DNA of 64,000 bases. It comes from Istiophorus platypterus (Eukaryota; Chordata; Actinopteri; Istiophoriformes; Istiophoridae). Below the pieces are notes generated by a model. The model was given only the letters and a program-made list of their open reading frames with translations, had not been told where the DNA came from and made no database searches. The position numbers were made by a program, and so were the translations under genes. Location: the NCBI GenBank assembly GCA_016859345.1, contig CM029112.1, positions 12,062,089 to 12,126,088 on the forward strand, written 5' to 3'. Below are positions 14,901-27,631 of this stretch, piece after piece. Each line of letters opens with the position of its first letter. The stretch's first letter is position 1.

Positions 14901-15231
14901 AATCTTGTCTCGTACTTTGCATAAATGTAATTTAGAGAATTTTTGTCTCAATCCAACCAAATCAAAATTGACTTTTTTTTCAGCTTTGAGAGCAACAAAA
15001 TGGCTAAGGGCAGCCCTCTATGCGCATGTCGATGTGCCTGTGTGTATGATAAGTCAGATTTAGAGGGAAGATGAAAAGATGTGAGTGTGAGCTCAGCTAC
15101 TGTTCTCGCTCCCAAGCTCAAAGGCGTTAGACTAACATTACACATTTACACATCCCAGCCCTTCTCCTGGCTCTCTGTCATCCAACCCAGCCAATACAGC
15201 ATGTGCAGAATTGTGCATGTCTGGGTGTGGG

Positions 15232-15232
<1 letters not shown>
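11975..15232. other. Non-coding flank, possible regulatory DNA
   Basis: Mostly unique AT-rich sequence. The 12,930-13,250 stretch is less AT-biased and not repetitive; it is a candidate conserved non-coding element but cannot be tested here. A TG-rich imperfect patch occurs at about 14,485-14,545. No gene was recognised. Confidence 0.45.
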
Positions 15233-15309
<77 letters not shown>

Positions 15310-15325
15310 TTGTGTGTGTGTGTGC
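15233..15325. repeat. (TG)n microsatellite
   Basis: A near-perfect TG repeat of about 45 units with one GGTT interruption near 15,308. Confidence 0.97.
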
Positions 15326-18300
15326 AAGAGAGAAGCCCACAAAACTGTGATCTCTTCTATAATTCACTTTAAGCACTACTGAGTCTGTGTTTGTGTATGA
15401 ATTCAAGCTTTTCTTTACAGAGTGCACCCTGAGAGCTGCAGTGTGGCGAAGTGACAGAATGCTAAATATAAAATACCTCTTCAGCTCTTTATCAGCCATT
15501 GTAGTCTGTTTGCTTGTGTGTGTCTGTGGAGGGGTCACATTTGTGTAGTAGGTTTGTTTGTGTGAGTGTAGTTGTGTACATGTGTCTTTGTTTGTGTATA
15601 GGTCTGGAAGAAGAAAGGTTTATTCTCAGCCTATTGTCTATGTGCGGAAATGTTTGAATATTTTCACTCGCACAGATCAATGAAGACAAGATTTAGAGCT
15701 TCATTAGATTTGATGCATTTGTGTTCAAACTGGATCACACCGACAGCTTGTTAGTCATCCAGTCTTCTCAGGCTGCACCAACACAAAAGAGGCTTTTTGA
15801 AATCAAGCCCCAGCCTCGACCCAAAGAGTTTGGCGAGAGCTTCGCCCTAACAAGGGCTCTCTAACTTGGGACGCAAGAAAGACAACCTTCCCTTTGTCAG
15901 TGTGGGAGCGTGGGTAAAGCTGTACAGTCACGAACTGTTACTTCAGCTGTCACCGTATCTGGATGTGAAGTGTCACTCTCTTATTTCCCGCCCTCAGCAT
16001 CCAATTCGTTTCATCCCCGAAGGCTGTCCATGGTGGCGGTGGCGGGAATGATTAAGCAGGATTTGCTTTGGATCCTCAACACTCCCCTCCTCCTGCAGCA
16101 AAGCCAGGTTTGCAGTGTGGTGAGTCATTGAGGGATTGCCAGCTGGGTCAGAGATAAAGACGACGGAGGAGGCACTGACTGACAGAATGGAAAGTGTAAA
16201 CACAGAGGACCTCCAGGCGTCTTCTCTTTTGACATCTGTTTCTCCCTGTGCTTTTGTCGGTACTGGTGGTTGGTGGAGATTCATTTCCTTGTTTTCTTTG
16301 ATTTCTCTCCTCTTGTCATCCTCCTATTCCTTCCTGCAAAACCCCTACACTCTAGAACAACATTCCTCCATTCCTGTCTTCTTTGCCTGGTAGGAAACTG
16401 CTGTCCAATCCATAAGTCATGATAACAACCATCTTCCTCTTTTCCCTCCTACACACACACACACACACACATACACACACACATACACATGCATACTCTA
16501 ACACAGGCAGTAGAACACCACCTCCTTGCTCGGAGCATGATGTCAGATGTCTGCTGGCTGACAGGTCTTGCCATGGGAAAAACACACTTAAGTGTGCGTA
16601 AGTGTGTGTGCGCATACATCCCACAGGGACCTTGCAGGCACATCATCACACTGATCCACATGCTCCACATATGTGTAGGCACACACAAAACACACACCTG
16701 CAGTTGTAATTGTACCTCCACATACAGTACACCAAATAAAACCCATTAAGGAAAAAAGAAAAACAAGTTTTAAAATAATTCAGTGAATTTATTTTCTTTT
16801 TATGGATTTCAGAGGACATAATGATCATGAGGAATTTTAGATTGAACTCCATAAATTGCAAAAATTATTAAACATTTATTTTTATAATGCAGTTTTAAAA
16901 TCAATCGGTTCCTTTTTGCCAGGACTCCAGTTCAATTTAGCCTCCCATCCTTTAGGCTGCTCTATGAAATGCCCACTCTCCCCGTATGGCCTGTGTTATT
17001 GATTTGCCATTATGTTGTATGGGGGAGAAAATCCATGGCTCTCCCTTTAAATAACCATCACATGAAGACAAGAAAGATATATCATGGAGAAACCATATCG
17101 AATTGGAACACATGGGATGTTTGGCATAAGCAAGGCAATCTTCTCTGTGCCTCTTACATCCGACGAAGATGAAGCTGGTGAATTATCTTAAGCTTTGCTG
17201 AATCAGGCTTTTCTAGAGACCCCGATTGTGTGTATTGTTGTGAGGGTCTCCTCTTCACATGGAGACTCCTCTAATAAATCAGCATATATTTAGCCCTGTA
17301 AGCCTGCTTCCAGTGATGTAGACATCTGGCCTACTCTGGAACTGTTCTAAATTCTGCCATGAAAGTTCAGTCTTAACTTTGGAAATGGTAGTTTGACCAA
17401 AACCATCTTAACTCAAGTTGTACTATCTTTTTCTGGAGGTTAGATGGAGTTTTGATCAAGTATGTGGGTTGAATTTTGCTGAAAATAATCTTCATTGTAC
17501 ATCTAGGTCACTGTTATTGTTGTTTCAACGGCATTTCAGAGATTATTTTTCAATGTATAGTTAGAACCTGCTGCACAACAAAATACAGTCAAAGAATATC
17601 CTTTTCAAATCTGCCTTAAAACAATTCTCACATGCCCATATATACACTGAAGGAGTCATTGGTTGCTTTAATTTGTTCCACCTCTCTCTGTTCAGGCCAT
17701 GATGAGATTCTGTCATAATGTGATTTCAGTCTAAGAGACAGTGTACATCTACAGTCTACAGTCCTTGCTCACCACAAAAATGCATTATGGAGTTCAGCAA
17801 AATTTATTATAATGCTTAAGTCTGACGTAGTCGAAAGAAATGTGTATCTTCTAAAATGACTGTTTTCAGAATAATATCCTTTCTTTGTTTTCCTATCCCT
17901 CCACAGGACCTCAGCGAAGAATCACTGTCTGCACTGAACTTTGGAAGATATTCGTGTGTTATGACAGAGCTGGACTGCTAAGGCTTCATATCAGCTCTGC
18001 AACATTTGAGAGACAGAATGAGGACTGTGGATTTTGTCCCCTATCATTTACATTGGAACTGCACAGCTCTCTTTACAGCCAGTATGAAGAGGAGAAACAC
18101 AGCTCTATGGACAGTTATATGGGGTAGGGTTAGTTATTTAAAAACATTTTCTTTTCAACCAAATTTATCCCAGTTTAACACTAAAAGCACAATTTAAAAA
18201 AAATGGTTTTTTTGACCAGCAAGTCACCAAATCAGTGCTCGCTGGATGTTGATGGGCAAAAGCTTTTATTTCTCAACTTTTCAGAAACAGAGAACAAAAT

Positions 18301-19428
18301 AGAAATTGTTTTTGATAGACAACCAGACAGTTTTGGTTCTTCAAAATATCTTTAAAATATACCTTTATGTAACATATTTGCAGCACGCAAAGGAACATTA
18401 GAGCCTCCTGAAAATTGCATTTAGGTCTTAAGTATGTCTGCGACACAGAACAAGCACATTAAACTTATTTATTTAAGCATTTGTTGTAATAGTGTAAGCA
18501 GATCATCTCATACACGACTGACCCTGCCAACAGCAGAGGGGGAAAATACAGGACTCGCAGCAGACAAAGAGCCGTCTGTGCTGTTGTCTTCAGGAAGAGG
18601 CCTGTTTTGCTCTGATGTGGCGAGCTGCAGTACCTGTGACACACATTGAGTTCCTGTGTTGAATGTACAGTGTCTGGTGCATACGCCAAAGAGCGGCAGG
18701 GTGATGAGCGACGCAGGCACAGAAGCTGCCCGCCCTGCTTATATGAGTCATGATAGGCTTGCTGTGGGCCATCAGTGTGAGAACATGGGGCGGTTACGCA
18801 GTCATGCAGTTATCGAGGCTCATTGTGTTAAAGGTTTTCTATAATGTCGGATATCTTTATGCAAATACGAATTCACAGAGGACAGGTAATCGGCCGGAGT
18901 TTGGGAGGGAGCGACTTTACAAATTCATTTTTGAATGTGTGGCCCTGAAATTAAAAAAAAGATAAGAATAAAAACAACAAAGAAGGAATAAGAAAGTGAG
19001 TTAGAAAACAATAGATAATATTGAGCTGCAAAGTCTTTGTTTATATTGTGATGTAAACTGCTGTGGATGGCAGTTTCTGAGTGATTGTCTCCGTTTTTGC
19101 AGATAGTGGCAGATGCTCCATGGTAGCCCGATTATCTCTCTAAATTTAATACAAATCTGAAATCCCTGTTGTGCTCTTTGCCCAAGTAAAGAAAGCTTGC
19201 TTTATCTCTCAGCTCCTCTGAAGCTTCTTCTCTTTACTATCCAAACAGCCAATCACAACCCAAAGTAAATTATGAAAAAAATAAGCAGCAGGGCGAGCGT
19301 CTGCATGGCTGAATTTCCATATAGATAGATGAACACATTAAACTTGTCTATCTGCGAGCTCTCTGTCCACTCTCCCTCACATTACATTTTGATGGAGAGT
19401 TGCCTGCTTCATCTCCATCTTCAACTTG
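15326..19428. other. Non-coding flank, no gene seen
   Basis: Unique DNA with a CA repeat at 16,451-16,490. An 80-codon frame at 17,885-18,127 follows a pyrimidine tract and CAG resembling a splice acceptor, but has no recognised similarity. I cannot support a gene. Confidence 0.45.
16451..16490. repeat. (CA)n microsatellite
   Basis: A CA repeat interrupted by single ATA units. Confidence 0.93.
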
Positions 19429-19443
19429 CCCCCCCCCCCCCCT

Positions 19444-19480
<37 letters not shown>
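19429..19480. repeat. Poly-C followed by (CT)n repeat
   Basis: A run of about 14 C residues is followed, after CTCCTGT, by about 17 CT units. Confidence 0.95.
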
Positions 19481-19483
<3 letters not shown>

Positions 19484-20454
19484 ATGTCTATATCTGCCCT
19501 GGACACTTGATTGTTTCTGAACTGGTGCTGACTCCATGAAGAGGAACCTGCGCCTGCTTTTCCTGCCACAGACTACCATGCTCAATTTGTGATCTGGATG
19601 TTCACGTTGCTCAATCTAGCCTCTTCTTCCTCTTGTAAAAGCTACAGTTGACAATTCCTCAGTGGTGAGAAAAAAGGGAAGAAGATGGGTGGGTGGGGGC
19701 AGCTCCTCTTCGTGGTGCTTCAAGGCTTACATGTAAATTAAAATGCAATTAAAAACAGGCAAATAAGCTGTTCCTGGGAGATGGAGAAGGGGTGCGGGAG
19801 GGGAGAGGAGGAAAGCGAGGAAAGGGCTCTCAGGATAAGGGCCTGTGTCACTCATCATTAGCATGGCATTAGACTGAAGGGAGCTAAATCTGAGCACTGG
19901 GTCACAGGCACATTTAGAGGAGTCGTGTCTGCTATTGCAAGGTCCCCGCGCCGAAGAAAATAACCACAGCGCCTCACGCAGATGGAATCGTTTCTGCCGC
20001 TGATCAGAGAAAAATCCACACAATTATTCCATGGATTATTCAGCTATTGTTCTCTGAAGCGTTGCTATTGTGCCTCCTGTACAATCTTACTATTGTGATT
20101 TCCTGTACAAAGCCGTGGAGTATCTATCATTGATGGCAATGAATAAATAATTCCAACATACAGTAGCACTGTGAGTTCAGATTTGTGGCACTGTGCAGCG
20201 TGTACGAACAGAAAGGCGCAGCTGTGCGCCCCCTCAGCAGTCAAACGTCCATGGTATCCTCTTCACCCATCACGCTGCAGCTCAATACAGTATCGACAAG
20301 TTGTGTATTCAGACGCATTCTGCCAGAATTCCACTGCACCACCTCCTTCTTTTTCCCCTCGGCCTCGGCGCTCACCCCTACCACCCCCTCCAGAAGCCTG
20401 CTGCTCTGTGTGGGCTACCCCTCCGCCTCCTCTTCTCTCTCTCCCAGGCTCCCT

Positions 20455-20790
20455 TTACCCCCCCCCCCCCCACCACCACCTCCTGCTCAGGCTCCTGGGT
20501 AGTTGGGGATCAATGGGGAAGCGTATGGTGGAGGTGGAGGTGGTGGTGGTGGTGGTGAACCCCACACGACGGCAGCCTTGCAGGCTGAAGGCAGTGTGGA
20601 GCGGGGGGGGGGGGCCCACCCTGGCAGAGGAGCACCCTTCTGCAGACCTGTCGCCTTGGTTCAACAATGGCTGTGACAATGACACTGGAGGAGGAATTTC
20701 CGCTGCCCCCCACCACCACCACACACACACACACACACAACCACACACACACACACACCCACCCACACACACACACACACACGAACACCT
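20455..20790. repeat. Low-complexity cluster: poly-C, (GGT)n, poly-G, (CA)n
   Basis: A C run near 20,458-20,471, a GGT/GGA run at about 20,527-20,558, a G run at about 20,602-20,613 and CA/CCA repeats at 20,710-20,782. A 236-codon frame across this cluster encodes poly-Pro, poly-Val and His-Thr runs and is an artefact. Confidence 0.92.
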
Positions 20791-21370
20791 CCCCACTTCA
20801 CCATCACAGTGCGTTAAAATCAGCAGCACCAAGATGAATGGCTTCTTAATAGCTTTCATTTGTTACAATTATCATAATTAAACATATGTCAGGGGCAGAC
20901 AAAGGAAAAGGGAGATTTCTGTGTTAGCACCTGAAGCAGAAGGGGAGACAGGCACTGGAAAGGGATACCTTTTGTTACAACATAATTAGCCTGAATAGAC
21001 TTGTATATAGGAATCATACAGCATGTTTACAGTAGCTAATTAAAGAGCTTCTTTTACAATAATTTAGCAAGTTTCCATAATCTGTTTTCTGTAACAGTGT
21101 GAATCTCGGGTCCTCTTCTTTCTTGCCATTTGTGTGCATTTTTCGTCCATACATCCTCGCCACATCAGCCTGTTTGATAGTGGAGCTTAATGACCGCCTG
21201 CTGAGCACTGTGAGAATGGCTGTAGGGCCCTCTTAACATTTTTGTAATACCCCCCTCCTTCTCCTCCTCTCCACCCGGTCCTTGCATTCTGTCCCTTAAA
21301 CCAATCAACTCTTTTCTTCCTTGTCACCGTGGAGGAATGAATTGGATACTTGGCAGAGATCTTTTGCCCC

Positions 21371-21446
21371 TCTTTCTTTCTATCTTTCTTTCCTTTTCTT
21401 TCTTTCTTTTTTCTCTTTCTTTCTTTCTGTCTTTCTTTCTTTCTGT
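21371..21446. repeat. (CTTT)n tetranucleotide repeat, imperfect
   Basis: Imperfect CTTT repeats, followed downstream to about 21,590 by C/T-rich sequence. Confidence 0.93.
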
Positions 21447-22281
21447 CCTCTCTCCCTCTCTCCCGTCTCCTTTTTGTCCTTCTCGTCCTCTTTCCACCAC
21501 ACCTTTTTCCAAACTACCCCCCCCCACCAGTTTCCCGGTCCCTCCTCCTCTCCTCTCATCTCTCCATTCCCTCAGTTGGCACTCCTGGCACCATGGGTGG
21601 CAGGTGCCAAGGAGGGGAGGCCTCCTGGCTTCCCCCTGAGCCACCATTTTGTGGATTTGCTTCTTGAGCGAGCCAGCTGTGTTCAGGCTTAGAGTGCGTG
21701 CGAATGACAGAAAGCACTAGAATGAGGAAAGAAATTGGTGTTGCAATGGAAAACAGTCACAAGGCTGAGCTCTCTGTTCTTCCTGCTGAGACCAGACCAG
21801 AGATCATGACTTAATCTGACCCCGGCCCTCCCACAGGCACACATTTTTACACCCACATGAACATACTCCGCAGACTTCTCTTACATGCGCTCACGGTCAT
21901 TCGGTTTCTACTCCTTGAGTGTTTTCCCTTTAGAAATCACATTCAAATCTGTCTGACAAACTCTTAACCTCACAGAAAAGGCTGCCAGTTGTAATGTAAC
22001 AGTAACTATATTGTCAGCTATTACATGCCTCAAAATATATTTTCTCTGGAAACAGTGTAATTATATAAAGAACTGACACAAACAAGAACACCCTTGTTGT
22101 TGAAATAAAATGATACCATAGCTTGTTTGAGAAGAGTCCCTTCAAAGAGGAGATAAAAAAACAGACTGGCTGACCCTGAGTTTATCCCCATGTTTTAGAT
22201 AACAGCTCGTTTGACCTTGACAGGCAGCAGCAAGGACAACATAAACGCAGAGAGGTTTCTGCGGGAGTGTTCTCGGACCAT

Positions 22282-22317
22282 AAAAAAGAAAAAAAAAAAA
22301 AAAAAAAAAAAAGAAAT
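22282..22317. repeat. Poly-A tract
   Basis: An A-rich run with two single-G interruptions. No retrotransposed gene was recognised immediately upstream. Confidence 0.93.
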
Positions 22318-23467
22318 TTGAATTCCAGAAAGTATGGGACAGGGTCATTTTTCAAAGGTAAAAATTTGATTCATTTTCACATCGCAAAGAAGTGGAGAAA
22401 CATCAGATGAAATTCAGTTTCTGTGACACTAAATGTTTCCGTGTTATAGGCATTAAAGACCGAGGGACAAGGTGCCTCCTTTAGCTATTTCTAGACCAAA
22501 TTATCTGATCATCGTTGGTTCGTTTTGCTCAGATAGATATGTCATCTTTCAACGCGCCTTTTTCGTCTTTCAGCCGCCGGTGATCGAAGCTCTCAGCAGC
22601 AGAAACTGGTCGATTTCCGCTCAGTGACTTTTATCAGCATCTTGAATGCAAAAGTCATAGGTGAAACAAGCGCGAGGGGACGGGAGCTCACCTGAGCGCT
22701 CAGGGCAACGAAGCTGCAAATATTCTCATGTATGAAGAGGAAGATAAGATTATAGGATATATGTCAGATGCTTTGCTGGAATGTGGTTTGTGTATGAGAA
22801 CTTCCCAGGATGATCAGCAATTACCAGGGTGCTTCGGGCAACATGGGGCAATAACACACACAGCTCCTCAGAGAATCAATTTCGGATAGTCGAAAAAAAT
22901 ATATATTTTTAAAGAGCAAACGAACGGTTTCTAATTCCTTGGATTTTGGTATTTTATGTGCAACCTGTGCGCTGCAAAATAATTTATTTAGAAGAAAAAA
23001 AAAAGTTTTCCTGCGCGCTTGTGACGCAGTTTCTTTTTAGAGTATAGTCTGTCAATTGAAGTCCTTTGAGACAAAGTCTACTGATTTTGTAAATATTAAC
23101 AAGTATGTCCAGGTCGTACTATATCGAGCTGCATATATCAGACCACGCCGACAAGCTGACTCAGGATTTCCTAAATGATTATCTCTGTCTTGACGCAGAC
23201 TCCGGGCGTCGTCGCCCGTCAGCGCGAACAGAATATCATGTATAATTCGTCTTCTGGATACCTGGTGAGAAAACGGAGCTGGCAGTTAATACCTGAGGCT
23301 CCAAAATCCTGCTCCACAATGCTGCCCCCCCCCCCCAATGCTCTCGAATATGCCTTTCGATACATTATGACCATGTCAAAGACAAAACGACGTTTTGGGG
23401 GGAAACGACGTCTTGCTGGCGCAGTTTCCATCAAAAGCTCGTTTGTTTGTCACAAACTTAAATTCTG

Positions 23468-23512
23468 CGTGTGTGAGTGAGTGTGTGTGATGTGTGTGTG
23501 ATGTGTGTGTGT

Positions 23513-23551
<39 letters not shown>

Positions 23552-23559
23552 TCTCTCTC
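23468..23559. repeat. (TG)n then (CT)n compound repeat
   Basis: TG/TGA units up to about 23,516 are followed by a CT repeat to 23,559. It sits at the left end of the moderately CpG-rich flank of cbx4. Confidence 0.94.
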
Positions 23560-25337
23560 ACTCCTTTCATGCTGTTGCTAGGGAAGCAGGGCGTATGCGC
23601 TCCCTGGCCGCTCCTGAAGGGCACAGGAAAAAAACAGGAATAGGGCGAAAATGCTGCGCTTCCATCGTGCGCGTCGGCGGCAGACGCAGTCTTGACCCCA
23701 TCTTTCGCCCATTTCAGGTCTCAAACTCGGAAATTAACGAGCGTAAAACGTGATATTTCGGCGCTTTCTGTCCATTACCATATATGGCAGGGCAGAGATA
23801 TATCGTGCCTGTATTTAATAGGCTGGCCGCTGCCGCTCTGCTTGGAGGCTTCGTTTTAACCCTTGTGGTGCTGAATTATTTTTGGAGCAAGAGAAGCATC
23901 GGGTTTTTTGGTTTTCGTTTTTTTTTTTTTTTTTTTTTGTTTGCTCAACTCTTTTCGTGCTCGCAGCGCGACAGTTTCGGACGCGTCGCGCCGTTCCGAT
24001 GACAATAGTGTCTGCAAATCACAATTTAAGCGCAGAAACTGATATCTTACCCCCCGATGCGCGCTTTCTCCAATGTTTCCAATTAAGCCCCTGTAAATTA
24101 GGTTACTTAATGAGGGTGACCGAGGGCATCCTCGCTGATGATGTGGTTTATGTTGTCGGGTTTAAATTGTCACGATGCAGACAGACTTGCCACGGCAAGC
24201 GTAACGGCCACTGACAGGCTGGAATAATGATTTTTAGGGAGAAACAAACCAGGTAACCGTTGCAAAGTTGCACCAGGTACAGGCTGCGGGCTGCACAGCG
24301 ACCCTCTGCTCTGTGTCAAATTAATGGCAGTTGGCGACATGGCACTGCTTTGACGATCAGAGAGTGTGTGACCTATATTTGCACGGCTGTGCTTGCAGAT
24401 AGAACCGTAACCCTCCCTAAGCTCGTACAACTGTGCTGCTTTAAGGGGATCGGAAATAAAAGGGGAACTCTTTTTTTTTTTTTTTCTTTTATCAGCGAGC
24501 CAGCTTCGGTTCAAGTGATAAACACAGGCCCTGCTGACGCCGGACTGTCACTTTTAACGCCCAGAGACAATCTTGGTTTAGTCTGTTGTTACACTTCTTG
24601 TGGTAAAACTCTCGTGACTGCTGTGGACGCAGCTTTTTTGGGAAAAAAAAAAGGTGGGCGCTGACAAAAATGGGGAATTTCAGCTCCCTGAGGTGAAGAT
24701 GTGCAGCATTAATAAATCTTTTTAACAGTTGTGGTTATATCAACAGCAGTACTGACTTCTACTGTAAATGCAGAGATACATCCACAGATGACCTGTGGTA
24801 CAATAAAACTCAACCGTTCAGTGTTTTTTTTCCTCATGCACAGTACATCAAATGGCGGGGGAGGGGGTCTCTCCGGCCTCGTTACCGAACTGAACAATAT
24901 AACCGTACAGGAGGGTTTTTATTTACGTTTCTCGTGAAAGTAACGTGGTGATTGATTTGCATTTCCAGATATCCCTCTGGATAGGTACTCACGGGATAAA
25001 CCCCAACCCCTGTGCAAGGTCTCCACCTCCCCCTCCCCTCCTGACGTCATGCACCCAGCCGAAGCCACCGAGCGAGGAGCCTCTCGCAGCCGCACCACTG
25101 TGAATATCTCTATGCTCATTGCCAGGACCACGGAGTGTGCAAAGGAGGGGGAGAGAGAGGGAGAGAGAGAGAGAGAGGGACACGGAGAGAGCGAGGAGGC
25201 GAGGTGGAGGGAATACAGTAGGAATCGGATACAACTGGAAAACTACCAAGCGCGCACAGCACGCACCGAGCGGAAGGCACATCGACGGTGCGTAGCCAGC
25301 ATTTCACCCGTCCCCCTGCGATCGGATCCGGGCGAGA
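23560..25337. promoter_or_regulatory. cbx4 promoter-proximal region and 5' UTR
   Basis: CpG frequency and GC content rise toward the cbx4 start codon. The block contains a perfect cAMP-response-type palindrome (25,042-25,049), a GA-rich tract (about 25,147-25,180) and the presumed 5' UTR. The transcription start cannot be fixed by eye. An upstream ATG at 25,049, out of frame with the cbx4 start, would be a uORF if transcription starts before it. Confidence 0.5.
25042..25049. promoter_or_regulatory. CRE palindrome TGACGTCA
   Basis: An exact CREB/ATF consensus octamer lies about 290 bases before the cbx4 start codon. Binding is inferred from the motif only. Confidence 0.5.
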
Positions 25338-25483
25338 ATGGAGCTCCCTGCCGCCGGAGAGCACGTCTTTGCGGTAGAGGGCATCGAAAAGAAGCGAATC
25401 CGCAAGGTAAGAGAGAAGGGAGCGCGTTTGCAGAGAGCGCCCCGGACGTTTAAATATCGCGTTTGACACGAGCCTCACCAAAA

Positions 25484-25514
<31 letters not shown>

Positions 25515-27596
25515 ATGAAGAATAAATTTCTCCTTTTCCACCATCACAGGGCAAGATAGAGTACCTGGTCAAGTGGCGAGGCTGGTCACCCAAGTAAGTC
25601 TCAATGCAGCCTTCTCTCAAATATCTCAGTTGATCTACGGCTGCAAGGATGAAGTGCAACATTGTGCAACGAAAAACAAGTGTTGTTACTATAAAGAAAT
25701 GGCATTCACCAGCGGCGTGCGCGCACGGCGTGCGGTTGTTTGCTCGCGAACGGGTGCGTGTGCGCGTGCGTGCTCGCGCGCCCGGAGAGCGCGGTCGGTA
25801 TGTGTTTCAGTGTATCCGCAGATGCCTTCACTAATTTATGCGAGGGAAGGGGGAAGGCACAGCCATGTAATCCCGTTTTAATTATTTCTGCTCTGCCAGC
25901 GAATTTACGAGACAGTGGTGCTAAAATGGCCGACTGTACGTCGGTGCCGGGGGGGGGGGCGTTTGGAGAACACATACAGACACTTTTTTGTCTGACTTTC
26001 TTTTTTTTTTTTTTTTTTTTTTTTTGCAGTGCATTTGGACGTCCTCGTGGTTGATTTGTTGTAGCGGGAATGTGACTAATGGCTGTTAGTCACGGTCCCG
26101 CACTTTTCAGTCATCTTGAAGTTAAAAAAAAAAAAAGAAAAGGGAAAAAAAAAAGTTTGAGGTCGTTGAATCGGAGGCCCCCCCAACGCCCTACCTGTCC
26201 CCTCTGACCGCACGGCGGTGGCGAAGATGTGGGAATGTGATGCGTTTGCGTGTGTGTGCGTGTGTGTGTGTGTGTGTGTGCTTTTGCGTGCGTGCTCGTG
26301 ACGGACAGAGGCTGAGGCCTCCGAGTCAGTTAAAAAGGGAAGTTGGCACGTGTTTGACAGTTGTTTGTTCCTCTCTGCAGATACAACACATGGGAACCCG
26401 AGGAAAACATCCTTGACCCGCGTCTCCTTGTCGCGTTTCAACACAGGTGAGAAAGATGTGGACTTCGGACGAGGCCGCGCAGCCTCCAGTTCAGCCATGA
26501 CCGTATATGGCCATGGGAGGAGGGGCGACCCAGTAACTCTATCGCGGATCTCTCCCCCGCCCCCTCCCTATAGGATTGTCTCCTGGGGAAGAGGCTGGGG
26601 ATGTGGTGGAGAGAATTCCTAAATCAGGCTAATGGAAAGATCGGATATGCGCAGACATGCATGGATTTATTTTACAATACGTAAATTGTGACAAATTATA
26701 CTGTAATTGCGCGGTTTTGCGTCAGGGTCCAGGGGGCTCAACGCATGCAGTGACCTAAATTCACATAGGAAACAGAAGGAGCTACATTTGTTGGGCAGAG
26801 GGTGCATTTGGGCCGAGTAAAAATGGAGATGCTGTGCTCCTCAGTTCAATCAAGCTACAATGATTTGATTTTAACTGCTGGTTTCTTTGCAACCATAAGG
26901 CCGTAGCAGGACAGGTGCCAGTTTAGCAGCTGAGCTTCACCTGAGCGCCTAGCTTTTTCTTATTTGCAGTGCAGGACACACGCTCAGAAGTTTGATGTGA
27001 TTTCCATGCAAGGAGGCCAAGCCTCTGCCTGATTGTATGAGATCTGCAAACCGGCTGAGCCGTGCTTTATTTTTGCACGCTGATGTCATATACTGTTTCC
27101 CACCCAGGGGAAAACTATTCAGCAGTACCAGTTTTGACACATCACATGCGATGGCCTGTCTTTATTTTGCCATGTAATGTTGTGGAAACAGAGTTCCTTA
27201 CCTTGGATACACAACCAACAACCTGCTTTAAATCTCGGCTCAACAGTAGACTTATGGGAGGGCTTTAAAATAATTACAAACACATAATGTCAATGTCGGG
27301 GGTTGAGATGTTAATGAATACAAATGCTGCTGTCCTGTTAGCCCTGTGGCACATGCATAACAACATCTTGTCTGGTTTGTGGGACCTGTGAGGCCTGTGA
27401 GATCTACACCCTCTGAAGGCCACCGGGCCTAAAGACGTGATGGCTGGGGAAAGGAATTCGCATTTCTGAAAAGACTAATTGACACGCAGTGCTCTCCAGC
27501 ATTTCCAGTGTACTGCTCATATTCCCCTACAGCCTGCCTGCCTGCCTGCCTGCTTGCCTGCCTGCCTGCTTGCCTGCTTGCCCGCCCGCCTGGCTC

Positions 27597-27631
<35 letters not shown>

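Noticed and set aside
20171..20881. 236-codon plus-strand frame
   Set aside because: It runs through poly-C, GGT and CA low-complexity DNA. The product is Pro/Val/His-Thr runs without any domain.
21321..21692. Overlapping Phe/Ser/Leu-rich frames of 100-123 codons
   Set aside because: They are products of the CTTT and C/T-rich tract; all three frames are open.
25049..25453. 134-codon frame overlapping the cbx4 first exon
   Set aside because: It is out of frame with cbx4 and crosses the exon 1 donor. At most its ATG is a uORF start if transcription begins upstream.
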